Shown: piece after piece, positions 16,270 through 23,760 of the stretch
Numbering within the stretch: position 1 is the stretch's first letter
How the letters are laid out: every line of letters starts with the position of its first letter
NCBI GenBank assembly: GCA_023444055.1
Contig: JAEZRV010000014.1
Span: 1 to 28,152 of the forward strand
Direction of reading: 5' to 3'
Source: Bacillota bacterium
GTDB lineage: Bacteria > Bacillota > Clostridia > Acetivibrionales > DSM-1351
Length of the DNA stretch: 28,152 nucleotides
Made by a program: the position numbers and the translations under genes
The notes under the pieces: generated by a model
Told to the model about the DNA's origin: nothing
Database searches by the model: none
The model's input: the letters and a program-made list of their open reading frames with translations, nothing else

Positions 16270-16405
16270 ATTCCTCCCAGGTCGCTCAGTAGCAGGTTTG
16301 GGGTTGGCTATATGCAAGGAAATTATAAATACCCACGGAGGCGACATTTGGGCAGAGAATAATCAAGAAGGTGGGTTCACTGTTGAATTTAGTTTGCCAG
16401 TTTAG
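16270..16405 (+). pseudogene. 3' remnant of a sensor histidine kinase
   Basis: The frame ending at the TAG of 16403-16405 encodes FLPGRSVAGLGLAICKEIIN, then THGGDIWAEN and FTVEFSLPV. This is the G2-box end of a HATPase_c domain (family pattern GLGLAI...HGG.IWAE). The rest of the kinase is missing. The frame only extends upstream by overlapping leuB out of frame, so nothing functional precedes it. It is probably a deletion scar or recombination remnant. Confidence 0.75.
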
Positions 16406-16454
16406 TACATTGAATATTTGCTGCAGTTGCCAGAGTGTCATTAATATAAATAAA

Positions 16455-16498
16455 TAAGCCGTTTAATAAAGCATAAGCTATGCGGATTAAACGGCTTA
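16455..16498. terminator. bidirectional terminator between leu remnant and methyltransferase
   Basis: TAAGCCGTTTAAT (16455-16467) pairs perfectly with ATTAAACGGCTTA (16486-16498), with an inner GCATA/TATGC hairpin. A T-rich tract follows on the minus strand. It lies between convergent genes. Confidence 0.75.
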
Positions 16499-16509
16499 AT
16501 ATCTGCCAT

Positions 16510-17541
16510 CTATACAAATCTATATTGAATTCCTGGCTTATCGCTAATTATGTATTGAAAGTTTATTTTATTTGAATGTACAGTTCCTTGATTTATGTAT
16601 GTCAATCTTTTTGGCATAGTCAACGAACATTGATAGTTTGATAATTTAACATCATCAAAAACCTGAATATAAGTTAATAAACTCAAATCATTATATTCAC
16701 AATCTAAATCTGACGGTATTTCAGCGACAACTTCCGGGAATTCATATGAGCTGATAATTGATATGTTCTGAACAGCTTGAGAAGCAATTGTTGTTTTATT
16801 TAGCTCAAAGATTGTTTGTAAGGAATGGTAGTACTTTTGATTTCCAAAATTAGGATTTAACATTCTTTCTGTAACTTTTTTAGGACTCATTAAGGCTGCA
16901 TCAATTTTAATGCTTTGAGGAATTAAAATTCCATCTGGCAGCATTTGAGAAACAAGGTTCATACATATTGAAACCTGTGGCTCCTTTTGTAATGCATTCT
17001 GCATTGTCTCAGTCAAAATAATATGTATTGGTTTAATACTATCAGCTCTAAACATAGTAGCATCACACTGAATGATATTAGTTACATAGCTCTGTGCATT
17101 GAAAGCATTAATGTTCCTTTTAAGAAATTCGATACTTGTAGGGTTTATTTCTAAAAAAGTAAAATTGATTTCTTCACTTGTAAAAACTGTTGTCATAGGG
17201 ATAGCCAATGTGGCAAATGGACCAGTACCTGCATACAATATGTGTATGCAAGTATTAGGGAATTTCTCCTGTGCTGCTTTTATTCCAGCATATAGTCCTC
17301 TTAAAAAATATTTGGTTCTCATCATTTCTTTCACACACATTGCAGCCCATGTGGTTCCAATAGCTTTTCCTTTGGGTAGATAGACATCCTCTCTATTCTC
17401 GTTGTCGTCTAATTCTAGCCCAGATGTTTTAAGAAATAATGAATATAAATCATCTATAGCTTTTGTTATTTCACTATAATCATCTTCTGGTTTAAGAAGA
17501 ATGTCAGTTATAGTTCTTAATTTTTCAATGTTGTTTTGCAT
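16510..17541 (-). CDS. class I SAM-dependent methyltransferase, PRMT-like
   Basis: This 343 aa protein has the nucleotide-binding motif I as LYAGTGPFATLAIP (102-115) and an acidic motif II residue at FLEINP (Glu131). TETMQNALQKEP (177-188) sits where protein arginine methyltransferases have their double-E loop, though only part of that loop is recognisable. The N-terminal roughly 90 residues are helical and lack a known domain; the C-terminal third is beta-rich, as in PRMT barrels. The substrate is unknown. The start has GGAGG 5 nt upstream. The gene is alone on the minus strand, divergent from the small membrane-protein gene. Confidence 0.7.
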   Translation of the reverse strand: MQNNIEKLRTITDILLKPEDDYSEITKAIDDLYSLFLKTSGLELDDNENREDVYLPKGKAIGTTWAAMCVKEMMRTKYFLRGLYAGIKAAQEKFPNTCIHILYAGTGPFATLAIPMTTVFTSEEINFTFLEINPTSIEFLKRNINAFNAQSYVTNIIQCDATMFRADSIKPIHIILTETMQNALQKEPQVSICMNLVSQMLPDGILIPQSIKIDAALMSPKKVTERMLNPNFGNQKYYHSLQTIFELNKTTIASQAVQNISIISSYEFPEVVAEIPSDLDCEYNDLSLLTYIQVFDDVKLSNYQCSLTMPKRLTYINQGTVHSNKINFQYIISDKPGIQYRFV

Positions 17542-17732
17542 TATAACCTCCGTTGCCCATTTCGGATAAAAAATATTGGTAAACTAACCACGGGAAAACT
17601 TTATTCTCAAAGTTAAACAATTTTTTATTAAATGTAGGGCATTATAAAATTTTAGTTGGTAATACTGTTATATATATAAAATATTATAACTAATTTCAAA
17701 TACTATTAAAAGTTGAATATTAACTACATATT

Positions 17733-17761
17733 TTGTAAATAATACGCATTGGTAAGATAAT
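17733..17761 (+). promoter_or_regulatory. putative sigma-A promoter for the 85 aa gene and perhaps the cyanophycin genes
   Basis: TTGTAA (17733-17738), a 17-nt spacer and GATAAT (17756-17761) match the -35/-10 consensus at 4/6 and 5/6. The predicted transcript start falls at about 17768, just where the GTGGAGG leader segment begins. The rest of the 337-bp gap is AT-rich without a gene. Confidence 0.45.
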
Positions 17762-17768
17762 AAATATC

Positions 17769-17869
17769 GTGGAGGTTAGTATAAAAGAAAGTTAATTTCT
17801 ACTATCAAAAAGAAGACGTACCTCCACATAAAGTCTTTCAAAATTTTATGCTCAATGTGGGCGTGGAGG
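17769..17869 (+). promoter_or_regulatory. candidate translational switch: GTGGAGGT / ACCTCCAC / GTGGAGGT
   Basis: ACCTCCAC (17820-17827) is perfectly complementary to two identical segments: GTGGAGGT at 17769-17776 and GTGGAGGT at 17863-17870. The second is the SD of the gene starting at 17879. Pairing with the first frees the SD and pairing with the second hides it. A small CATAAA/TTTATG hairpin lies between the middle segment and the SD. Confidence 0.5.
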
Positions 17870-17878
17870 TTGGTTAGT

Positions 17879-18136
17879 ATGAATAATATTCAAAATATTT
17901 TAGGTCTAAATGCAAGTGAAAGTATTAAAAAGATATTTTTACTTTTAACTGGCTGGTCATCTGCTATTATATCATTATTTTTGTATCCATTTGTTTTTGG
18001 AATGATGGGTGTAATTTGTGGAATCCTTGTAACTAAAAATAACAAAAGCAGAATCGGAATTTACCTTGTTGTATCTTCAATCGTTCTCATGGGTGTAGGT
18101 CTAGCTTTAAATACCAGAATTATGCCAAGAGTTTAA
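17879..18136 (+). CDS. small two-TM membrane protein
   Basis: This 85 aa protein has two hydrophobic helices (about residues 19-47 and 56-77) linked by a short basic loop (TKNNKSR). The pattern, including GVICGILVTKNNKSRIG, resembles DUF4190-type small membrane proteins. The function is unknown. The start is ATG 17879 with GGAGG 9 nt upstream; the in-frame ATG at 17855 lies inside the leader hairpin. It precedes the cyanophycin genes by about 140 bp. Confidence 0.75.
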   Translation: MNNIQNILGLNASESIKKIFLLLTGWSSAIISLFLYPFVFGMMGVICGILVTKNNKSRIGIYLVVSSIVLMGVGLALNTRIMPRV

Positions 18137-18180
18137 TATAAATGCATAGTAACCAGTTTAACTCTATACCGGAGGGAAGG

Positions 18181-18198
18181 ATGAAAGACTTGAATTAA
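18181..18198 (+). other. five-codon mini-ORF (MKDLN) with strong SD
   Basis: GGAGG at 18171-18175 is 5 nt before ATG 18181, and the ORF ends TAA at 18196-18198, only 7 bases before the SD of element A copy 4. Two tiny ORFs thus stand in series before cyanophycinase. Translation is not proven. Confidence 0.35.
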
Positions 18199-18205
18199 AC
18201 AAAAA

Positions 18206-18276
18206 AGGAGGTGCCGAGTCCATGCTGATACTTTAGTGATGTTTTATGCCAAATGTGGAGCATGGATATAATAATG
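18206..18276 (+). promoter_or_regulatory. leader element A, copy 4
   Basis: A perfect AGGAGGT SD (18206-18212) precedes ATG 18222 of a four-codon mini-ORF (MLIL, TAG 18234-18236). The ATG lies in a 9-bp stem, GTCCATGCT 18218-18226 with AGCATGGAT 18259-18267 (one G-U). The 3' arm holds ATG 18262, in frame with cyanophycinase (MDII then MSEL). The gene start at 18274 lies 12 nt beyond it, the same offset as in copy 1. Confidence 0.7.
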
Positions 18277-19074
18277 AGCGAGCTTATTAATGGCAACCTA
18301 TTAATAATTGGGGGAGCTGAAGACAAGTGGGGACAAAGCTCAGTTTTAAAGCATGCAATTGAAATGTGTGGAGGTACTGAAGCTAAAATAATTGTTCTAA
18401 CCACAGCAACACAGAAACCACAAGAGGTGGGAGAAGAATATAGAGCAGTTTTTACGCGTCTCGGAGTAGAAAATATAGATATTCTGAATATTGATAGTAG
18501 GAATGATGCAAATAATGACTCTGTGGCACAAAGAATATCAAGTGCGGCAGGTATTTTTTTTACTGGGGGAGACCAACTGCGTATTACAAGTATATTGGGT
18601 GGAACAAAGACATATAAAGCTCTATTAGACCTTTATATGCGGGGAGTACCGATTATCGGCACAAGTGCGGGAGCATCTGCAATGAGCAGTACAATGATTG
18701 TGGATGGGAATGGTAATTCAGCTGCAAGGAAATGTACGCTAGGTATGTCTCCAGGGCTAGGATTCCTAAATCAAGTGATAATTGATCAGCATTTTGAACA
18801 AAGAGGGAGATTAGGCAGATTGCTTATAGGAGTTGCACAAAATCCAGCTATATTGGGTATAGGAATAGATGAAGACACAGCGATCAAGGTTTATGCAAAC
18901 GCCTCCTTCGAGGTGGTAGGGACAAATTGTGTAACAGTAATAGATGGTACTACAATTGAAAAATCAAATGTTTCAGAGCTTAATTCAGAAGAGATAATAG
19001 CATTATCAAACGTCACAATACATGTTTTGCCTTGTGGCTCTAAATTTGATTTAAACAATAGAACGGTAAAATAA
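18274..19074 (+). CDS. cphB: cyanophycinase
   Basis: This 266 aa serine-type exopeptidase of the S51 (peptidase E-like) family releases beta-Asp-Arg dipeptides from cyanophycin. It has the GGAEDKWG N-terminal strand (13-20), FTGGDQ (96-101) and the nucleophile elbow GTSAGAS with Ser131, followed by DQHFEQRGRLGRL and the GIGIDEDTA strand of the family. The start at 18274 gives the usual N-terminus; in-frame ATGs at 18253 and 18262 lie in the leader element. It precedes cphA by 31 bp with its own RBS, so the pair forms a storage-polymer operon for both synthesis and mobilisation. No isoaspartyl dipeptidase gene is in the window. Confidence 0.95.
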   Translation: MSELINGNLLIIGGAEDKWGQSSVLKHAIEMCGGTEAKIIVLTTATQKPQEVGEEYRAVFTRLGVENIDILNIDSRNDANNDSVAQRISSAAGIFFTGGDQLRITSILGGTKTYKALLDLYMRGVPIIGTSAGASAMSSTMIVDGNGNSAARKCTLGMSPGLGFLNQVIIDQHFEQRGRLGRLLIGVAQNPAILGIGIDEDTAIKVYANASFEVVGTNCVTVIDGTTIEKSNVSELNSEEIIALSNVTIHVLPCGSKFDLNNRTVK

Positions 19075-19105
19075 ACTAGATATCTATATTAGGAGGTATT
19101 TTCAA

Positions 19106-21793
19106 GTGCAGATTCAAAGCATTTATTGCTTTCAAGGTAGAAATATATATAGTCATAGACCAGTTGTTCGAATGATAGTTGATATAGGAATATTTGAGGC
19201 TGGTCCTACAAGAGAAATACCTGGATTTAACAAGAAACTGCTCGAACATTTTCCAGAAATTGCTGAACATACTTGTGGATTGGGTTATGTCGGCGGCTTT
19301 GGAGAAAGATTGATTGAAGGTACTTATATAGGCCATGTTGCAGAACATTTAATAATTGAAATTCACAATAAAATGGGTTATCCAATAAAGTACGGTAAAA
19401 CTAGGCAAATTGGAAACACATCAAAATATTATATTATATATGAATATATGAATGAATCCTTTTCTGTTGAATGCGGAAAGCAAGTTATTGAGATAGTTAA
19501 AGCCTTTGCAGAAAATAGAGATATTGATATTGGTAAGATAATTAATGATTTGAAGAAGGTATCCATAGAAACTGACATGGGACCTAGTACAAAGGCAATT
19601 TATGAAGCGGCAAAAAGAAGAAATATTCCAGTATGTAGAGTAGGAACAGGAAGCATCCTGCAATTAGGATATGGAAAAAACCTCAGAACCATTCAGGCAT
19701 CACTTTCGGACAGTACAAGTTGTATTGCAGTTGATATTGTATCTGATAAGCAATTAACAAAAAAGATTTTGATGGACAATAATATACCTGTTCCACATGG
19801 ACTTGTGGTACAGAGTTTGGAAGAAGCATTTGAGGCAGTTCATAAGCTTGGTTTTCCATTAGTTATTAAGCCTATTGACTCAAATCAAGGTAAGGGCGTA
19901 ACGGTAAACATAACATCAGAAAGGCAAATAATCGAGGCTGTTTCTGAGGCAACAAAGTATTCTCGAAAGATTATTATAGAGAAATATATACACGGCAAGG
20001 ATTATCGTGTATTAGTAGTAGGAAATAAAGTATGTGCAGTTGCTGAGAGAAGACCTCCAGAGGTTGTTGGTGATGGTGTTAGTACAATTTCAGAATTGGT
20101 TGATTTGGAGAATATGAATCCACTAAGAGGTGGAAATCATGAAAGACCTTTGACATACATTTGGCTGGATGAAATAGCAAAAAATTACCTTAAAGCTCAA
20201 GGGCTTACCACTGAGAGTATTGTAGGGCTAGGACAAATTGTGAGGCTAAGGCAGAATGGAAACTTAAGTACCGGAGGCACAGCGAGGAACTGCACAGATG
20301 AGATACATCCCCAGAATGCATACTATGCAATAGCAGCAGCAAAGGCCTTAGGCTTAGACATTGCAGGAATTGATTTTGCAGTAGAAGATATATCCCAGCC
20401 AATAGATGTTAATGAAGGCGCAATTATTGAGGTGAATGCTGCTCCCGGACTCAGGATGCATCTCTATCCAAGTGAGGGGGAACCAATTGATGTGGCAGAG
20501 GAAATACTTAAAATGATGTACCCTGATGATAGCAATACTAGCATTCCAATTGTGTCAATAACAGGAACAAATGGAAAAACAACTACAACCAGACTTATTA
20601 AACATACTCTTTCATTAATGGGACTAAATGTAGGGATGACTTCAACCAGCGGAATATATGTAGGAGACAAATGTGTTCAAAGAGGTGATACTACAGGACC
20701 TATAAGCGCATCAATTGTATTATCAAATAAGACAGTTGATGTAGCTGTATTAGAAACAGCAAGAGGTGGAATAGTGAGAAAGGGTCTTGGCTATGAACTT
20801 GCGGATGTAGGCGTTTTGGTTAATATAAGCGATGACCACCTAGGGATTGATGGTATAAATACCATAGAGGAACTTGCAAATACAAAAGCCCTTGTTATTG
20901 AATCTATTAAAACCAATGGATATGCTGTGCTAAATGCCGATGATAGCATGACACCCTATATGCTAAGTAAGGTTAAAAGTAATGTAATTATGTTTAGTAG
21001 GTTAAAGGCAAATGCATTATTTAAAAAACATTGCAAAAATCCTGACAGCATAGCGGTATATGTAAAGGATGGATATATATGGGTAATTAAAGATGCAAAA
21101 AAGATTCCATTGATAGATCTAGAAGATATCCCAATAACATTTGGAGGGCTCGTTGAGTGCAATGTTGAAAATGCTCTCGCTGCCGTATCTGCTTTATTGG
21201 GTTTAAACGTTCAATTGGATATCATTAAAAAAGGTTTAAGTACCTTCCAACCAGATGTAGAACTGAATCCAGGTAGATTTAATATGTTTGATATGGGTGA
21301 GTTTAAAGTAATGCTGGATTATAGCCACAACATTGCAGGCTATAGTGCTGTTTTAAAATTTATACAAAGATTAAAGTCTAAACGTTTAGTAGGTATTGTA
21401 GGTATGCCAGGAGATCGGATGGATTCAAATATAAAGGAAGTAGGAGAATTATGTGCTAAGTCCTTTGAAAAAATATATGTAAAAGAAGATATTGATTTAA
21501 GGGGACGTAAAAGAGGGCAGGTTGCAGAATTAATTGAATCAAGTATAATAAATTCTGGAGCTAAAAGAGAAAACGTAGAAATAGTATTAAGTGAAACAGA
21601 AGCGCTCAAAAAGGCAATGCTAGATGCTAGACCTGGCGACATAATCACACTATTTTTTGAAGAATTAGATGAAGCTATTCAGGTCATAATGAAGTTTAAG
21701 AAGGAACAAGAAACAACGGACTTACTGCTAGAAAGTAGCCTAAAAACAAGAAATGCTGATTTTAAGAGTAAGATCAACTCACCTACTGTCTAG
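19106..21793 (+). CDS. cphA: cyanophycin synthetase
   Basis: This 895 aa protein polymerises Asp and Arg into cyanophycin, a nitrogen reserve granule, without a ribosome and with ATP. The N-terminal domain (1-200) is typical of CphA (GPTREIPGF, GYVGGFGERL, HVAEHLIIEI). An ATP-grasp domain (about 210-470) with DSNQGKGVT (258-266) adds Asp. A Mur-ligase-like domain with P-loop TGTNGKTTTT (486-495) and ETARGG adds Arg. The GTG start has AGGAGG 9 nt upstream. Length is close to that of other bacterial CphA proteins, with a slightly longer polar tail. A terminator follows. Confidence 0.96.
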   Translation: MQIQSIYCFQGRNIYSHRPVVRMIVDIGIFEAGPTREIPGFNKKLLEHFPEIAEHTCGLGYVGGFGERLIEGTYIGHVAEHLIIEIHNKMGYPIKYGKTRQIGNTSKYYIIYEYMNESFSVECGKQVIEIVKAFAENRDIDIGKIINDLKKVSIETDMGPSTKAIYEAAKRRNIPVCRVGTGSILQLGYGKNLRTIQASLSDSTSCIAVDIVSDKQLTKKILMDNNIPVPHGLVVQSLEEAFEAVHKLGFPLVIKPIDSNQGKGVTVNITSERQIIEAVSEATKYSRKIIIEKYIHGKDYRVLVVGNKVCAVAERRPPEVVGDGVSTISELVDLENMNPLRGGNHERPLTYIWLDEIAKNYLKAQGLTTESIVGLGQIVRLRQNGNLSTGGTARNCTDEIHPQNAYYAIAAAKALGLDIAGIDFAVEDISQPIDVNEGAIIEVNAAPGLRMHLYPSEGEPIDVAEEILKMMYPDDSNTSIPIVSITGTNGKTTTTRLIKHTLSLMGLNVGMTSTSGIYVGDKCVQRGDTTGPISASIVLSNKTVDVAVLETARGGIVRKGLGYELADVGVLVNISDDHLGIDGINTIEELANTKALVIESIKTNGYAVLNADDSMTPYMLSKVKSNVIMFSRLKANALFKKHCKNPDSIAVYVKDGYIWVIKDAKKIPLIDLEDIPITFGGLVECNVENALAAVSALLGLNVQLDIIKKGLSTFQPDVELNPGRFNMFDMGEFKVMLDYSHNIAGYSAVLKFIQRLKSKRLVGIVGMPGDRMDSNIKEVGELCAKSFEKIYVKEDIDLRGRKRGQVAELIESSIINSGAKRENVEIVLSETEALKKAMLDARPGDIITLFFEELDEAIQVIMKFKKEQETTDLLLESSLKTRNADFKSKINSPTV

Positions 21794-21859
21794 TGGCACA
21801 AAAGAATTCATAATTTTAAGCTTACATTTATACACCATAAAACTCCATATAAATAATTT

Positions 21860-21893
21860 AATAAATCTCGGATTTATTCCGGGATTTATTTTT
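21860..21893 (+). terminator. terminator after cphA
   Basis: AATAAATCTCGG (21860-21871) pairs with CCGGGATTTATT (21879-21890) over a 7-nt loop with one G-U pair, followed by TTT. It lies 66 bp after cphA. Confidence 0.7.
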
Positions 21894-22041
21894 AGCCGAG
21901 TAATGTTAAAATTAACTTTGAAATCAGGTTTATTGACTTCTATATGGTGTAATATAAGAAAATGTAATATAATGTTATGAGAAATTGTAACATTTATTCT
22001 TTTATTGAAATCCGATGTACTGCTTAGCTTAGGGGGTCAAA

Positions 22042-22665
22042 ATGCCAGAGGTTTATTATTACGTTAAGCCAGAGGATGTGTTAAACATCACCGACTGTGG
22101 ACTTAAATTGTCTACATTTCATGATAAGGAAGTAAAAATTGAAGGTGAAATGAAGCAATGTTTTTCAGCACTTTTAAACCCAAAGGATGACATTGAACTA
22201 TATAAATCACCTTCTTTTAGCTGCTTAAAACTTCAAGTAAAAAGTGAAAAATGCTTTGTCGCAGATAGGTTTATATATGAGACCGCTCTAAATCAGGATA
22301 TAGAACTATACTACAAAACGATAATTCCAATAGATAAATATATGTTTGGAACATACAGGCTTCCAGAGTGCCTTATAACTACTACTATTTTGCCAGGAGA
22401 GGCACAAGTTTTGAATAAAAGAATTGATTCTCCAATTTTATATACGAATTCTGAAGAGCTATATATAAACAATATCTTGCAAGAGCTTAGGGACAATTAC
22501 CCGGAAATTGATGACACATTACTGTACGTATTTCTTGATATTTTAACGGGTATGGGGAAACTCGAAAAAATAGAAAACTCAAATATCGGTATGTCTATTT
22601 TTAAAAATGAGTTGGGTAGGACCTATTGTATAAAAAAACCTGACATGAAATTATTTTATCCTTAA
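22042..22665 (+). CDS. conserved-looking hypothetical protein, 207 aa
   Basis: I do not recognise this protein. It is soluble by appearance, with no signal peptide or TM segment. It begins PEVYYYVKPEDVLNITDCGL and has several aromatic beta-type strands, a Cys in the first third and an Asp/Glu-rich helix near residues 140-165. AGGGGG 6 nt before the ATG supports the start, and base composition is like its neighbours. It ends 28 bp before birA and may be cotranscribed with it. Confidence 0.75.
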   Translation: MPEVYYYVKPEDVLNITDCGLKLSTFHDKEVKIEGEMKQCFSALLNPKDDIELYKSPSFSCLKLQVKSEKCFVADRFIYETALNQDIELYYKTIIPIDKYMFGTYRLPECLITTTILPGEAQVLNKRIDSPILYTNSEELYINNILQELRDNYPEIDDTLLYVFLDILTGMGKLEKIENSNIGMSIFKNELGRTYCIKKPDMKLFYP

Positions 22666-22693
22666 ACTTACCGATAATAGTATGGAGGTTAAT

Positions 22694-23674
22694 TTGAAAA
22701 ATCTGATTTTAGAAAGACTAAAGCAGACAAAAGAGTACATATCTGGTGAAGAATTAAGTGAATTATTCAATGTTTCAAGAACAGCGATATGGAAGCATAT
22801 AAATGAACTAAGAAAAGACGGTTATAATATAATATCATCTACAAATAAAGGTTATAGCCTTGTTGGAACACCTGATTTGCTGGATGGCAGAGAACTTAAA
22901 ATTCCTGAAGGTCAGCTAATTGGAAGAGATATTTTTCATTTTAAAGAGATAGATTCTACTAATAATTATGCAAAAAAAATTGCAAATGACGGTTGCCCAC
23001 ATGGAGCCATTGTTATTGCTGAAAAGCAGACGATGGGACGAGGAAGAGTAGGAAGGGAATGGAAATCATGTAACAGTAATGGATTATGGTTTTCAGTTGT
23101 GCTAAGACCTGATTTAGAACCTGAATATATAAAGATAGTTACACTTGCTGCAGCAATCGCTGTTGTAGAGGGAATATTTGAGGCTCAAGGAATAGTTTGC
23201 GGAATCAAGTGGCCAAATGATATAATATTAGAAAATTATAAATTAGGTGGAATTCTTACAGAATTGAGCGCTGAACCTGAACGGATTAACTATGTAGTGG
23301 TTGGCATCGGAATTAATATTAATCAAGACAAAAGTGATTTTGACGATGATATTAAGAATAAAGCTACGTCGCTTAAGATATATTCAGGTGGAACGGTTTC
23401 TCGTGTTAGGGTGTTAGAAAGTATTCTAACTAGATTTGAAGAAATATACACTACAATGGTACAAGGTAAAACTCAAGAAATAGTAAACAAATGGAGCAAA
23501 TACTCAGTAACTCTAGGAAAAGAAGTGAAAATTAAATATAGGGATATTGAATATATTGGTTTAGCTCAAGCCATTACTTCAGATGGCAAATTAATTGTTA
23601 AATGTAATGATGGAGTTGTTAGGGAGATACAAGCAGGCGAAATCCAGGTTAGGGGCTTGCTTGGATATACATGA
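22694..23674 (+). CDS. birA: bifunctional biotin-protein ligase / biotin repressor
   Basis: This 326 aa protein from TTG 22694 has an N-terminal winged helix (EELSELFNVSRTAIWKHINE, 19-38) that can bind biotin operators and a catalytic core with GRGRVGREW (115-123) and KWPND (172-176). These bind biotinyl-AMP and transfer biotin to carboxylases. The C-terminal SH3-like domain ends near KCNDGVVREIQAGEI. TTG is preferred to ATG 22682 because GGAGG (22684-22688) falls between them with 5-nt spacing and the TTG form begins like typical BirA (MKNLILERL). It is followed by a disordered protein and coaX, making a small cofactor cluster. Confidence 0.94.
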   Translation: MKNLILERLKQTKEYISGEELSELFNVSRTAIWKHINELRKDGYNIISSTNKGYSLVGTPDLLDGRELKIPEGQLIGRDIFHFKEIDSTNNYAKKIANDGCPHGAIVIAEKQTMGRGRVGREWKSCNSNGLWFSVVLRPDLEPEYIKIVTLAAAIAVVEGIFEAQGIVCGIKWPNDIILENYKLGGILTELSAEPERINYVVVGIGININQDKSDFDDDIKNKATSLKIYSGGTVSRVRVLESILTRFEEIYTTMVQGKTQEIVNKWSKYSVTLGKEVKIKYRDIEYIGLAQAITSDGKLIVKCNDGVVREIQAGEIQVRGLLGYT

Positions 23675-23687
23675 GGATATAAAAGGC

Positions 23688-23760
23688 CTTATGTCTTTCG
23701 CAAAATTTTGTGCGTTAAGATAGTGTGGAGATTAATATAATGCTTAGGAGGAATTTATAA
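23688..23760 (+). promoter_or_regulatory. hairpin leader with mini-ORF abutting the next start
   Basis: CTTA (23688-23691) and CGCA (23699-23702) pair with TGCG (23711-23714) and TAAG (23716-23719). GTGGAG at 23725-23730 then precedes ATG 23740 of a six-codon ORF (MLRRNL) whose TAA (23758-23760) directly abuts the GTG start at 23761. The mini-ORF contains the main gene's AGGAGG. The segment GTCTTTC..AAAATTTT.TGC matches 17833-17851. Confidence 0.45.

Noticed and set aside
21753..21980. 75 aa ORF overlapping the end of cphA
   Set aside because: It overlaps cphA in another frame and spans the cphA terminator; no SD and no recognisable features.
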